Below are positions 16,668-25,876 of a stretch of 64,000 bases of DNA, piece after piece. Made by a program: the position numbers and the translations under genes. The notes beneath the pieces were generated by a model, which saw nothing but the letters and a program-made list of their open reading frames with translations, was not told where the DNA came from and made no database searches. Source of the stretch: Weeksellaceae bacterium. GTDB lineage: Bacteria; Bacteroidota; Bacteroidia; Flavobacteriales; Weeksellaceae. Positions within the stretch are counted from its first letter, which is position 1, and each line of letters opens with the position of its first letter. Location: the NCBI GenBank assembly GCA_019459455.1, contig JAIBEX010000022.1:186001-250000 (forward strand), in the 5' to 3' direction.

Positions 16668-18583
16668 TGGAAACCGTATTGATTTACATTGGCAAGATGA
16701 TCCTTTGCTCGGCAGTGCTGTTCGGCTACTATCACCTGGCACTTAAAGACCGCACCTTTCACCATTACAACCGCTTCTATCTGCTGGCTGCTGTACTGGT
16801 AAGTCTCCTGCTTCCGCTTCTTAAAATCTCCTATTTCACTTTAGAGGTGAATAGCAATATCTATTTGTTGATGAGTGGTTTACAGTACACCGAAAGTGTA
16901 TCTCCTGAACACCGTGACCAGCTCTTATTTTATATCAGCATTCTGGCTGTCAGTCCGGTTGCATTGATTTTGCTGGGAAAATTAGTAGTTGGGCTTTTCA
17001 GGATCCGCAGTTTCAAAGGCAGATTTCCCAGGGAACAACTTCAGGGAATTTCTGTTTATCATACCGACCTGGAAGACGCCCCGTTCTCATTTTTTAAATC
17101 CCTGTTCTGGAAGAACAGCATCTTGCTGAATTCAGATCTGGGAAAGCAAATCCTTAAACATGAAATGGTGCATATAGAGCAGAAACACAGCAGTGATAAA
17201 CTGTTTATGGAAATAGTCTGCTCCGTTCTGTGGTTTAATCCGGTCTTCTGGCTAATTAAAAAGGAACTCTATCTTATTCACGAATACCTGGCAGATCATA
17301 AAGCGGTAAAAAATCTGGATACAAAAGCCTTTGTAAAGATGCTGCTGGCGAGTCATTTTTCCAGGAATATTATTCCGGCAACCAATCCCTTCCTAAATTC
17401 TAACCTTAAAAAACGATTAAAAATGTTACAGAAACCCAAAACTAAGTTCGGATACCTGCACAGAATTTTAGCATTGCCGCTGGTATTTACAATGGCTTTT
17501 GCCTACGCTGTCAATACAAAGAACATCGAGATTGCGGAACTAAATGCAGACATCCAGAAGATTATTAATGAGCGGGAAGCAGTCGCAGTAATGGAAAAAA
17601 CAGAAACAGCAGAAGAGGCAGTATCCGGCACGTCCGTAACTGATGTTCCCGGGATCAAGGCGGATACAGTCAAAACCAGTCAAAAGCATAGCAAAGCTGT
17701 AAAGTCCTATGATCCTATGCCTATTAATCTGTATAGAGCAACCGATGAGAATCTTTTTATTGTGGAAGGCAAAGAAACATTGCGGGAAGATTTTATAAAG
17801 TTTTATTTGAGAAACAGGAACAACAAAGATTACTCTTTTGGCAGCACAGATGCGACCTATTCTAAAGTCTGGGAGGCTGGGAAAGCGGCTGTGTTTACAG
17901 CTTTTAAGACGGAGGATGCAGAAGAAAGCAAAAATACATTTTCTATTATGAGAAAGTACATGAATTTGCCAAAAGAAAATACTAAAATCAGTGTGGTGGC
18001 AGAAACTGTTGCATCATACGGGAAAAGAAATGATCAGGATTTGAAGACTTTTTTTGAAAAAGCAGAAAAAGAAAGATTATTAAAAGCAGAAAATTCGGCA
18101 AAAAATAGAGCCGAAGTTGAAAGTAAAATCAAACAACTTGTGAAATCTTCAAAATTTAAAGACAATTATTATCCAGGTAGAAATTATGATAAGAATCCGT
18201 TGACCATTGAAGAAATCGCTGATCTTAAAGAAGAAGCGTCTAAAATTGAGAAAATCGCTTCGGAGTCACGGTTAAAACCAAATTTAGTAACATATTTCTT
18301 TAGAACCAATGCAATTAGCAATTCCACCTTCCAGTTGAGTGGAGAACTTATTAAAGAAGAAAAAATAATCCAGAGAAATGTTATTTTACCCTTATTTTCT
18401 GAACACACAACTTTCTTTATTGATGGTAAAAAAGTGTCCAGGGAAAAGATAGAACAAAAGACAGTAAATGTACAAGATGCAGAAGCTTTTTTGAGGGATT
18501 CGGAAATTAGAGAAATTAGACAAGAGCATGTTAGCAATGGGAGAAACACCTATTTATATCGGATGGAAATTGTTACCAAGTAG
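16667..18583 (+). CDS. M56 family (BlaR1-like) membrane metallopeptidase
   Basis: 638 residues. Three or four transmembrane helices surround the zinc motif KHEMVHIEQKHSSDK (HExxH, about 164-168), with a further helix near residue 275 (RILALPLVFTMAFAYAV). The remaining about 350 residues are charged and presumably periplasmic, not a penicillin-binding sensor domain, so a beta-lactam signal is unlikely. Pairs with the BlaI-like repressor. The last third is noticeably AT-rich, as if it evolved separately. Confidence 0.85.
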   Translation: METVLIYIGKMILCSAVLFGYYHLALKDRTFHHYNRFYLLAAVLVSLLLPLLKISYFTLEVNSNIYLLMSGLQYTESVSPEHRDQLLFYISILAVSPVALILLGKLVVGLFRIRSFKGRFPREQLQGISVYHTDLEDAPFSFFKSLFWKNSILLNSDLGKQILKHEMVHIEQKHSSDKLFMEIVCSVLWFNPVFWLIKKELYLIHEYLADHKAVKNLDTKAFVKMLLASHFSRNIIPATNPFLNSNLKKRLKMLQKPKTKFGYLHRILALPLVFTMAFAYAVNTKNIEIAELNADIQKIINEREAVAVMEKTETAEEAVSGTSVTDVPGIKADTVKTSQKHSKAVKSYDPMPINLYRATDENLFIVEGKETLREDFIKFYLRNRNNKDYSFGSTDATYSKVWEAGKAAVFTAFKTEDAEESKNTFSIMRKYMNLPKENTKISVVAETVASYGKRNDQDLKTFFEKAEKERLLKAENSAKNRAEVESKIKQLVKSSKFKDNYYPGRNYDKNPLTIEEIADLKEEASKIEKIASESRLKPNLVTYFFRTNAISNSTFQLSGELIKEEKIIQRNVILPLFSEHTTFFIDGKKVSREKIEQKTVNVQDAEAFLRDSEIREIRQEHVSNGRNTYLYRMEIVTK

Positions 18584-18586
18584 CAA

Positions 18587-18617
18587 AAAATCCCAAAACT
18601 TTACGTTTTGGGATTTT
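18587..18617. terminator. Bidirectional terminator
   Basis: A perfect 13-bp stem AAAATCCCAAAAC / GTTTTGGGATTTT with a 5-nt loop lies between the convergent M56 and aldolase genes. Confidence 0.85.
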
Positions 18618-18634
18618 CTGATTTTGTACCGGCG

Positions 18635-19288
18635 TTACGCCATCTTCTTACTGTCTTCCACGAACTGCGCCAGACCTTTGTCTGTAAGTGGGTGACTAAG
18701 CAAACTCAGGATCGGACCAAGCGGCGAAGTAATCACATCTGCGCCGATCTTCGCACAGTTGATGATGTGCATGGAGTGGCGGATGGAGGCGGCCAGGATC
18801 TGGGTTTCGTATCCGTAATTATCATAAATCGTCCGGATCTCGTCAATCAGGGCAAGTCCGTCGGTGGAGATGTCATCCAGTCTTCCCAAAAACGGGGAAA
18901 CGTAAGTAGCACCGGCTTTTGCAGCAAGCAGCGCCTGTCCGGCAGAGAAAATCAGCGTACAGTTGGTCTTGATGCCTTTGTCCGAGAAATATTTCAGCGC
19001 CCGAACCCCGTCTTTGATCATCGGGATTTTCACCACAATGTTCGGGTGAATGGCAGCGAGTTCGTCACCCTCCTTAATCATTTCGTCGTAGGTTGTGGAC
19101 AGGACTTCTGCGGAAATGGCGCCGTCCACAATCTCACAAATGGTTTTGTAATGCTGCATAATGGCGTTGGTCCCTGCAATCCCTTCCTTAGCCATGAGCG
19201 ACGGATTCGTGGTCACTCCGTCCAGGATTCCCAGGTTTTGTGCCTCTCTGATCTGGTCCAGATTGGCGGTGTCAATAAAAAATTTCAT
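18635..19288 (-). CDS. fsa: Fructose-6-phosphate aldolase / transaldolase-like
   Basis: 217 residues from [16 protein letters not shown], a TIM barrel of the small transaldolase group. [13 protein letters not shown] is the phosphate-site motif and IVVKIPM holds the Schiff-base lysine (K87). The short length fits FsaA/TalC enzymes, which cleave fructose 6-phosphate to dihydroxyacetone and glyceraldehyde 3-phosphate or act as transaldolase; sequence alone does not separate the two. The frame extends upstream but no residues there look conserved. Confidence 0.85.
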   Translation of the reverse strand: MKFFIDTANLDQIREAQNLGILDGVTTNPSLMAKEGIAGTNAIMQHYKTICEIVDGAISAEVLSTTYDEMIKEGDELAAIHPNIVVKIPMIKDGVRALKYFSDKGIKTNCTLIFSAGQALLAAKAGATYVSPFLGRLDDISTDGLALIDEIRTIYDNYGYETQILAASIRHSMHIINCAKIGADVITSPLGPILSLLSHPLTDKGLAQFVEDSKKMA

Positions 19289-19360
19289 TACTTTAAATTT
19301 GATTTGTGCAAAGATAATCCAATTTTTCAGGAGCAACAAGGTTTCGGTGTTTTGTGAACC

Positions 19361-19445
19361 ACCCGGCCGGCTTTCTGCTGCAATCTTTTTTGCCTTTGCC
19401 TAAGTCCATGGAGAAAAAAGGATTTCCGCTGCAATCCGGGCTATA
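19361..19445. repeat. Dispersed intergenic repeat, copy 2
   Basis: Second copy of the element at 3061-3131, in the same orientation. AAAAGGATTTCCGCT is identical and AATCTTTTTtGCC differs by one T. Here the ends are longer (CCGGCTTTCTGCTGCAATC against GATTTCCGCTGCAATCCGG), giving a stronger potential hairpin. Confidence 0.65.
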
Positions 19446-19494
19446 AACAGGGAGGTATTTCTTTTCACGAGCACGCACTCCGATTTAATTTCGG

Positions 19495-19502
19495 TAAATT
19501 TG
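19495..19502 (+). promoter_or_regulatory. pepE promoter -7 element
   Basis: TAAATTTG matches TAnnTTTG and lies 45 nt before the pepE start codon. No clear -33 box is seen. Confidence 0.4.
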
Positions 19503-19547
19503 CATACGACCGCTATACCACTAACCAACTAATCCACTACCAACACC

Positions 19548-20240
19548 ATGAACATCCTCCTCGCATCAACTTCCACGCTTTACGGCGGGAATTATCTCGA
19601 ATATATTGAAACCGAAATCGCTGAACTCTTTCAGGGGATCGATGAAATCCTCTTCATCCCTTTTGCAAGGCCCGGTGGCATCTCCCATGAGGAGTATACC
19701 GCAAAAGCCGCTGCATTCTTCGCAAAACGCAATATAAAAGTCCGCGGACTGCATGAATTTGAAGAAAAAGCCGAAGCCATCAACCAGGCGCAGGGCTACT
19801 TTACCGGTGGGGGCAACACCTTCCTGCTTGTGAAAACCCTGCACGAAGAAAACCTGATGCACTTCCTTAAGGAAAATGTGGAAGATGGCAAACCCTACCT
19901 TGGAGCCAGTGCCGGCAGCAACATTGGCGGTATCAATATGAAAACCACGAATGATATGCCCATCGTTTATCCGCCAAGTTTCAGCTGTATGGGTCTGGTG
20001 CCTTTCAACATCAATCCGCATTATCTGGATCCCAGCCCGGACCTAAGACACAACGGCGAAACCAGGGAAACCAGAATCCTGGAATTCCTGACCCAGAATG
20101 ACCTTAAAGTCGTAGGCCTGCGCGAAGGCAACTGGATCCGCGTAGCAGGGGAGAAAATCACCGTAGAAGGTTCAGAAACCACAAGGATTTTTGAAGAAGG
20201 CAAGGAACCTTATGAAGTTGAGCCGGGAACAGTGCTATGA
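19548..20240 (+). CDS. pepE: Dipeptidase E (peptidase family S51)
   Basis: Cytoplasmic alpha-aspartyl dipeptidase that hydrolyses Asp-X dipeptides. 230 residues, normal length. The nucleophile is S121 in YLGASAGSNIGG, with YFTGGGNTF upstream and the histidine in NINPHYLD. No signal peptide. Monocistronic. Confidence 0.92.
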   Translation: MNILLASTSTLYGGNYLEYIETEIAELFQGIDEILFIPFARPGGISHEEYTAKAAAFFAKRNIKVRGLHEFEEKAEAINQAQGYFTGGGNTFLLVKTLHEENLMHFLKENVEDGKPYLGASAGSNIGGINMKTTNDMPIVYPPSFSCMGLVPFNINPHYLDPSPDLRHNGETRETRILEFLTQNDLKVVGLREGNWIRVAGEKITVEGSETTRIFEEGKEPYEVEPGTVL

Positions 20241-20262
20241 CACATCGTTTGTAATTACAACA

Positions 20263-20299
20263 CCCTTTCTGCACCCAGCGCTGAAAGGGAAGCCCTTTT
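20263..20299. terminator. Terminator region between convergent pepE and DUF885 genes
   Basis: Two alternative stems share one arm: CCCTTTC / GAAAGGG (20263-20269 and 20283-20289) and AAAGGG / CCCTTT (20284-20289 and 20293-20298), the latter followed by T. Confidence 0.55.
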
Positions 20300-20313
20300 A
20301 GTTACGTCGAAAA

Positions 20314-22086
20314 CTATTTCCTTTTCTTCTTCGCCCAGGCTTCCATTTTGGCATCTAAAATATCCAATGGAATGGCACCATCTTTTAAGATCTGGTCATG
20401 AAATTCAGCAATATTAAAATTGGCGCCTAATTGCTTCTCATATTTTTTACGCAGTTCAAGCAATTTCATTTCACCCACTTTATAAGCAACTGCCTGACCT
20501 GGAATAGCCATATAACGTTCAACCTCTGCCGTAGCACCTCTTTCGTTGCCATTCCCATGTTCCACCATGTATTGAATCGCCTGTTCTCTTGTCCAGCCCT
20601 TCTGATGAATTCCTGGATCTACTACCAGACGAACAGCCCGGTGCAATTCTGCCGATAAGTTCCGCATTTGTTGATACACGTCCTTATACAAACCAATATC
20701 CTTTCCTAAGCTTTCGCTATACAGCCCCCAACCTTCTGAAAATGCTATCACTTTTTTATTTCGCCTGAATGGTGGCAAATCCATATTTTCATACTGCAAC
20801 ATGGTTTGGTAATGGTGCCCGGGAATGGCTTCATGAGCAAACAGTGTTTCTGCGGCAAGGGGTGATTTAGTGGCGTCAATTATGGGTATGTAAAATATCC
20901 CCGGCCGACTACCATCAGCTAAACCGGGTATATATTGTGCTGAAGCTGTGGCAGCTCTAAAGGCTTCCGTTTGGCGAACTTCGAAAGGGGTTTTAGGTTT
21001 CTTCAAAAATATGGTGTGCAGGTTGGGTTCAATCTTATGCTGAATCGCTTTATAAGCAGCCAAAACTTCTTCCGGTGTCTTGTAAGGAAAGTATTTCGGA
21101 TCTGTTGACAGCGACTTCCTGAAGGCTTTCAAATCGCCCTCAAATCCAGAAGCAAGCCTAAGCTTTTCCATTTCACCCGTAATTCGTGCTATTTCGGCCA
21201 ATCCTGTAGTATATATTTCTTCCGCGGAGATATTGGTCGTTGTTATAAGCCTTAAGTTGTACTTATATAAATCATCTCCTCCCGGGATGGCCGCTAAGCC
21301 ACTGCTGGCTCTTGATTTTGGTAGATATTCCGTCTGTAGAAAGTTACCCAGTTTTTTATAAGTGGGAACCAACTGCTCATTAATCATTTTTATATAAGCA
21401 TGCGTTAGTTGTTGCTTTTCTATTTCCGAAAACGTGCCTGGCAGATTTGTGATCGGCCCATAGAAAACACTTTTGGTAGGATCAGCAACAACAAAACTAT
21501 TCATCTGGGTAATCATCTTCTCCACTAGCACTTTTGGCAAAACAATTCCCTCCGCTATGCCTGTTCTAAAATAAATGATTGCACTGTCTGTCCAGGCTGC
21601 AAAACCAGTAACCCGTTTGATCCAATTATTATAATCAGTTACGGTTTTAAACGGCTGTACAAAGCTTCCACTACCTGCCTGCCCCAAAACTAAAGGCACA
21701 CTTTCAAATTGGTTAAAGGGCATGCGGTTACTTTTTAGTGATAGTCCTTCCAGCTTTATTTTTATTTCCCACAGCAATATATCGTAGCTAAGGCGGTCGG
21801 TTTCACTTAAATTTTGTCGTTTAATTTTTGAAAGCGCAGACAAGTAGCGACTATAATAATTTTTATTCGTACTGTTGTAGCTGTCCGTAAATTCTGCCGG
21901 TAACTGGTCATTGTATCGGTTATCTCCATAAAGCGTAGCGAACAGTGGCGATAGACGTAAGCCTTCCTCATAGTAAGCATTGAACAAGCTATCCAGATGT
22001 TTACTTTTTTCATTAATCGCTTGTGCTTTTACGGGAAGATTGTTAAAACACAAAGTGAACAAAGCAATGGTAAATAATGTTCTCAT
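20314..22086 (-). CDS. DUF885 family exported metallopeptidase-like protein
   Basis: 590 residues with a signal peptide (MRTLFTIALFTLCFNNLPVKAQA). The DUF885 signature FAHEAIPGHHYQTM gives an HExxxHH zinc site, and EGWGLYSESLG supplies a further acidic ligand. Members are predicted peptidases. It lies at the low-coordinate edge of the accessory block, and its 5' side carries the 131-bp repeat with a TTCCGCTAATGA boundary, but no matching core is found after its stop codon. Confidence 0.85.
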   Translation of the reverse strand: MRTLFTIALFTLCFNNLPVKAQAINEKSKHLDSLFNAYYEEGLRLSPLFATLYGDNRYNDQLPAEFTDSYNSTNKNYYSRYLSALSKIKRQNLSETDRLSYDILLWEIKIKLEGLSLKSNRMPFNQFESVPLVLGQAGSGSFVQPFKTVTDYNNWIKRVTGFAAWTDSAIIYFRTGIAEGIVLPKVLVEKMITQMNSFVVADPTKSVFYGPITNLPGTFSEIEKQQLTHAYIKMINEQLVPTYKKLGNFLQTEYLPKSRASSGLAAIPGGDDLYKYNLRLITTTNISAEEIYTTGLAEIARITGEMEKLRLASGFEGDLKAFRKSLSTDPKYFPYKTPEEVLAAYKAIQHKIEPNLHTIFLKKPKTPFEVRQTEAFRAATASAQYIPGLADGSRPGIFYIPIIDATKSPLAAETLFAHEAIPGHHYQTMLQYENMDLPPFRRNKKVIAFSEGWGLYSESLGKDIGLYKDVYQQMRNLSAELHRAVRLVVDPGIHQKGWTREQAIQYMVEHGNGNERGATAEVERYMAIPGQAVAYKVGEMKLLELRKKYEKQLGANFNIAEFHDQILKDGAIPLDILDAKMEAWAKKKRK

Positions 22087-22166
22087 GTATTTAGTTTTGG
22101 TGAAAAATTAAAGACTAATTTATTAAAAATAATTATGTAAGATTTTCTTCTTTAATTTCCGCTAAT

Positions 22167-22297
22167 GACCGCCCTGCTTTGTCGTCGTTCCAAAAGGAGC
22201 TTTTTGGCTCCGTTCCGGAATGCGTCAAAGGCGGCAGTTGGGAAAGCGTCGTGCGAATGCAACGATGGTTTCCCTGCTGCCACCGGAGCGGCGTGAC
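22167..22297. repeat. Structured 131-bp repeat, copy 1
   Basis: Copy of the element also found at 25886 and 26876. It starts GACCGCCCTGC and ends GGAGCGGCGTGAC, so the terminal inverted repeat is less perfect than in the other copies. Internal hairpins GGAGC-TTTTT-GGCTCC and GGGAAAGCGTCGT / ACGATGGTTTCCC are kept. The extension seen after the other two copies is missing. Confidence 0.85.
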
Positions 22298-22440
22298 TTT
22301 TAAAATAACCGATAGCGGCTTGCGACAGCTGCGATTATATATTACTAATGATTCCAAACACCAAATTCTTTTTTTACTTTTGAGAGAAACACGGTGAGAA
22401 ACCCAAACCACGCAGGTGTTGCAAACTGCTGTTAGCCGTA
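22298..22440. repeat. Cassette junction 1 (attC-like palindrome)
   Basis: The arms are 22314-22333 and 22411-22430, which pair at 16 of 20 positions. On the + strand the outer core GTTAGCCGTA (22431-22440) follows directly. That core is the exact inverse complement of 22841-22850 at the other end of the same unit. Confidence 0.65.
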
Positions 22441-22443
22441 CTT

Positions 22444-22808
22444 TTATGGTAAAATTTGCTGTTTCCCGTAGGTGTTAACTGTTATTAACCCATATTTACA
22501 TGCCGCACCAAAAAGACCTGTGCATTTTTCAGCTTCCATAATTTCAATAATTTTTATGTCTTTTTTATTAATATTTGCCGGTTTGTTTTCTTTTCTATGG
22601 TAATAATATTTTGGTTCTCCATTAACTATAAGCATTGGCATTCTCCCAGTTTACCCTCCTTTTGTTGCATTCTTATCTGTTCAACCAGGTAAAATTTATC
22701 TTTCGCTGAATCATTTAACACATAGTTTTTTTCCGTTTCGGATATGTTCATTGTTTTACATGCTGAACATACTAAAATAATAAAGATGAAAAAGTATTTT
22801 ATTCTCAT
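22444..22808 (-). pseudogene. Lipoprotein with TonB-plug-like C-terminus, split by a frameshift
   Basis: Frame 1 (22808-22626) starts MRIKYFFIFIILVCSACKT, a lipoprotein signal with C17, and ends after KEGKLGE. Frame 2 (22641-22444) carries on with PMLIVNGEPKYYY, IIEIMEAEKC and KYGLITVNT, a pattern like TonB-receptor plug domains and related small lipoproteins. The two frames overlap by 16 nt and together look like one protein of about 120 residues. Either a one-base frameshift disabled it, or frame 2 is translated separately: AAGGAGG lies 11-12 nt before its ATG, unusual for this phylum. Sequencing error is also possible. Confidence 0.55.
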
Positions 22809-22840
22809 GATAACGTATTCTAAAGATTGCCGCTAATGTT

Positions 22841-22920
22841 TACGGCTAACTGACGTTGGGGACTTCGAAGCTGAAAATTTCCTGCCACTCCAGACTTCAG
22901 TTAGGTGCTGTTAGCCACAG
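22841..22920. repeat. Cassette junction 2
   Basis: A short junction between TACGGCTAAC (22841-22850) and GTTAGCCACAG (22910-22920). The middle contains GACGTTGGGGACTTCGAAG and is only weakly palindromic. A second core-like GCCGCTAATG (22830-22839) sits just outside. The last codons of the hydrolase gene run through the 22910 core. Confidence 0.5.
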
Positions 22921-23793
22921 GTTATCTTTTTTTATCCATTCAATAATAAGATTAAGCGCATAATGATCATTTTTACCATTTGACAAATTATGATCTCGGT
23001 TGGTCAACAGCTCAATTTTATAATCTTGATTTGTCTCTTTTTGAATTCTATTCAAATTTTTAATTGATTCGAAAACCGGAATACTTCTGTCCAGGTCTCC
23101 GTATACCCATAATACAGGAATGCGAAGGGTCTTCAAATAAGTTATGGGATCAAAACCGGTTTTTGGCGACTTTGCAATAATCTCATCTATTTTAGATTTT
23201 GAATATTCATTAAAAAAATGAGGATTCTTACCTGCTATCCTGCTAAAATGCATCTCCTGACCAACGGTAACAACCGGTGCAGACATTAATGCCATAAAAC
23301 GTATCTCCTTATCATATGATGCCGTAACCGGTGCAATCCAACCTACCTGACTTCCTCCAAATAGTCCAATTTTTACAGTATCAGAACTCAGTCGTTTCTT
23401 CAATGCTTTAAAAGCAGCATATGCGTCTTTGGATAACAGTATTAAATTTTCAGCACTGGCATTATTTTCACCACCAACGTACTTACCCTGTGATTTTCCC
23501 ACTCCTCTTTTATCATAGGTGAGAAATGCAATTCCCTGTGTTGCGAAGAATTTTGCCAATCCTAAATTTCTTTTTGTTTTACCGGAGCCATGTATTTCAA
23601 CTACTGCAGAAAGTTTGCTTTTATTTGACGGTATAACCATCGTTCCTGAAAGCGTATCTCCTTCACTAACAAAATTAATGTCTTCAATTATTAATTTGTC
23701 ATTATTATGCTGACTAAAGGTTTCGGTTGATAATCCGATTAAACAAAACACCATTATCAATTTTTTAACACCAGGTGATATTTTCATTTTCAT
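22897..23793 (-). CDS. Exported alpha/beta hydrolase
   Basis: 298 residues with an N-terminal signal segment ending near TFSQ. The fold shows the oxyanion strand VVEIHGSG (65-72), YDKRGVGKS, nucleophile elbow GGSQVGW (S148), acid D233 in YGDLD, and H268 in NRDHNLS. The elbow lacks the final Gly of GxSxG (V150); relatives usually read GGSQGGW. Substrate unknown. It is a single-gene unit of the accessory block, and its C-terminus (WLTAPN) is coded by the repeat core. Confidence 0.8.
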   Translation of the reverse strand: MKMKISPGVKKLIMVFCLIGLSTETFSQHNNDKLIIEDINFVSEGDTLSGTMVIPSNKSKLSAVVEIHGSGKTKRNLGLAKFFATQGIAFLTYDKRGVGKSQGKYVGGENNASAENLILLSKDAYAAFKALKKRLSSDTVKIGLFGGSQVGWIAPVTASYDKEIRFMALMSAPVVTVGQEMHFSRIAGKNPHFFNEYSKSKIDEIIAKSPKTGFDPITYLKTLRIPVLWVYGDLDRSIPVFESIKNLNRIQKETNQDYKIELLTNRDHNLSNGKNDHYALNLIIEWIKKDNLWLTAPN

Positions 23794-23850
23794 AATTTCA
23801 AAAAATTAGTAATTGTATTTTAAGTGAAAATTTCGATTGAAGCAAAGTTT

Positions 23851-23990
23851 AATGATGACATCCCGCGTCTTGCCTGACTTTGGAACTAAATTAAGATTCA
23901 TTTGCGGTGAATAACAAAATTTTAAGATACAAAATCAACTTCGTATTAAGCCTGAAAACCAAAGCTAGCCAAACCGCTGTTAGCGGTAGT
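23851..23990. repeat. Cassette junction 3 (attC-like palindrome)
   Basis: The arms are 23862-23886 (CCCGCGTCTTGCCTGACTTT...) and 23954-23978. The core GTTAGCGGTAGT (23979-23990) lies next to the stop of the dipeptidase gene; its partner at 25221 reads ATTACCGATAAT (9 of 12 matching). The other side, AATGATGACATC, is the most degenerate end in the array. Confidence 0.5.
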
Positions 23991-23991
23991 T

Positions 23992-25179
23992 TCAGTTCGT
24001 CTGTACATTGCTAACCGGCTGTTTTTCTTCGTTGGCTTTCAGTACCCTTAGAAAATTTCCGCCAAGTATTTTTGAAATCTCTTTTTTAGAATATCCTTTC
24101 CCGACCAATGCTTTTGTAATTACTGGATATGAAGTTACATCGTCCAATTGTTGTGGGGTAAGACTAATGCCGTCAAAGTCAGAACCCAATCCCACATAAT
24201 CTACTCCCACCAAATTAATGATGTATTCAATAAGCATAGACAGTGGTGGTCGCATCGCGTTGGCTTCTGCCTCATATTTTTGATACAGATAATCCATTGC
24301 ATAATATTCATGCATACCACTTTTCTGAAGCGAATCAATCTCGGCTTTATACTTTTCTAAAAATGCCGTTTCTTTAGCATCAAAACTGCTGTCAATAAAT
24401 CCTGGATGAAAATTTACCTGAATTACACCTTTATTTTTGGCAAGGGCTTTTATCTGATCATCTTTTAAATTACGGCGGTGAGGTGCAAGATTGTAAACTG
24501 AACTGTGTGAAGCGATGATGGGTTTGGTTGCCAGTTTAATTACATCCCAAAAAGTTTGATCACCGGCGTGGCTCACATCGATCAGCATCCCAAGTTGGTT
24601 CATTCGCTGTACTACTTTTCGTCCAAAATCCGTCAGTCCTTTGTGCGGTAGGTTTACGTTAACAGTTTCATCGGCGGCACTGGTTGCCCAGGATGGTGAA
24701 ATATTATGCGTAAGAGTTAAATATCTGGCACCCCGTTTATAGATTGCGTCTAATTTATTGAGGTCATCTTCTATCATATGACCGCCTTCTACACCAAACA
24801 TCGCAGCAATTTTATGTTGTTTTACAGCCTTTAATAATCCGGCGTAATTCGCAACTTTCACAATTTTATCAGGATTACGGGCCACCACTGCATCAAGAAT
24901 ATCCATTTCTCTGTTGGCATAAGCAAACGGTTCTAGGGCATCACCATGACAGTACACCGAAAACAACTGTACGTCAAGTCCACCCTGTTTCAACCGTGCT
25001 AGATCACTATTTGCTTTTCCTTTTAAATCGGTGTCGAAAACCAATCCGTTATCTGCAGCCTTCATTAAAATATCGTTATGACTATCTACTAAAATGCTTT
25101 TGTCATGGATTTTTTGATAGGACTGCGCAATGATTTGGTTGGTAAATAAAATGCTGAACAGTAATAGTTTTATTTTCAT
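23992..25179 (-). CDS. Membrane-dipeptidase-type peptidase (family M19), exported
   Basis: 395 residues with signal peptide MKIKLLLFSILFTNQIIAQS. The binuclear zinc site is visible: H34 and D36 in DSHND, the glutamate of GVEGGHM, and histidines of LIDVSHAG and IIASHSS; LGSDFDG near the C-terminus binds substrate. Renal-dipeptidase-like enzymes cleave dipeptides, including those with a C-terminal D-residue. Close flavobacterial homologues are core genes elsewhere; here it sits as one unit of the cassette array. Confidence 0.88.
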   Translation of the reverse strand: MKIKLLLFSILFTNQIIAQSYQKIHDKSILVDSHNDILMKAADNGLVFDTDLKGKANSDLARLKQGGLDVQLFSVYCHGDALEPFAYANREMDILDAVVARNPDKIVKVANYAGLLKAVKQHKIAAMFGVEGGHMIEDDLNKLDAIYKRGARYLTLTHNISPSWATSAADETVNVNLPHKGLTDFGRKVVQRMNQLGMLIDVSHAGDQTFWDVIKLATKPIIASHSSVYNLAPHRRNLKDDQIKALAKNKGVIQVNFHPGFIDSSFDAKETAFLEKYKAEIDSLQKSGMHEYYAMDYLYQKYEAEANAMRPPLSMLIEYIINLVGVDYVGLGSDFDGISLTPQQLDDVTSYPVITKALVGKGYSKKEISKILGGNFLRVLKANEEKQPVSNVQTN

Positions 25180-25220
25180 GTCGCTATTTTAGTTTTGAGT
25201 GGTGTGAAGTGTCGCAAGAA

Positions 25221-25361
25221 ATTACCGATAATGACGTTTTGGGGCTTTGCTAAGAAGCGGAATTAAAACCACAAATTTTCAATTTAGTACAAATGTTTAT
25301 TAGAATTCCGAATGTTCAATTTAGCACTGAATCCGCTTTTTTGCAAACCCCCTGTTAGTGG
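25221..25361. repeat. Cassette junction 4 (attC-like palindrome)
   Basis: The arm GGGGCTTTGCTAAGAAGCGG (25241-25260) pairs with CCGCTTTTTTGCAAACCCC (25332-25350). Outer cores are ATTACCGATAATGACG (25221-25236) and GTTAGTGGC (25353-25361). The 70 nt between the arms is AT-rich. This is the cleanest junction, with no inserted repeat. Confidence 0.65.
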
Positions 25362-25369
25362 CTGTTATT

Positions 25370-25852
25370 TTATGGCACAACATCATATTTCGTTTCTGCC
25401 TTATTGTTAAAAATGTCTTTTTGAATTTTCTGTCCTAATTCAGCAGTCTTCTCAAGATTTGAATTAGTGATTATTTTTAAAACAGGGGCTTCCTTAGCGT
25501 CATAATGCGGTTTATTTCCATATGTTGTCATTTTTATTTCAAATCCGTTTTGAGTTGCAAATGTCTTTAACTTGTCAATATATGGGATTTGGTTGTTTGT
25601 CATAGCTTCAAATTCAATTTGAAACATTCCGTTGTCTTTAACGAAATAAATACAATCGATTCCATTAGAAGTGATTCCAATGAAATCAAATTCAGTTTTA
25701 TTCTGTTCCAATAGTTTCAGCTCTCCACTCAATTGAGCAATTTCAATTTGTTTGGCTTGTTGAATAAAATTTTCGGAATTGTCAGTCTTATTACCGCAAC
25801 CAAATAATGATAAAATTCCACTTACTATTCCCATAGTTATTATTGATTTCAT
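25370..25852 (-). CDS. Hypothetical lipoprotein
   Basis: 160 residues with lipobox LFGC (C19). The mature domain mixes beta strands and helices (IDCIYFVKDNGMFQIEF, YIDKLKTFATQNGF); no family recognised. It starts 33 nt inside the unit's GCCACTAAT end and stops 9 nt before the matching GTTAGTGGC. No promoter motif fits in that space. Confidence 0.65.
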   Translation of the reverse strand: MKSIITMGIVSGILSLFGCGNKTDNSENFIQQAKQIEIAQLSGELKLLEQNKTEFDFIGITSNGIDCIYFVKDNGMFQIEFEAMTNNQIPYIDKLKTFATQNGFEIKMTTYGNKPHYDAKEAPVLKIITNSNLEKTAELGQKIQKDIFNNKAETKYDVVP

Positions 25853-25876
25853 AGTTTTCTGTCGTTCGTTATAATT

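Noticed and set aside
16667-18583. Beta-lactam sensing function for the M56 protein
   Set aside because: No penicillin-binding domain motifs (SxxK, SxN, KTG) in the C-terminal part.
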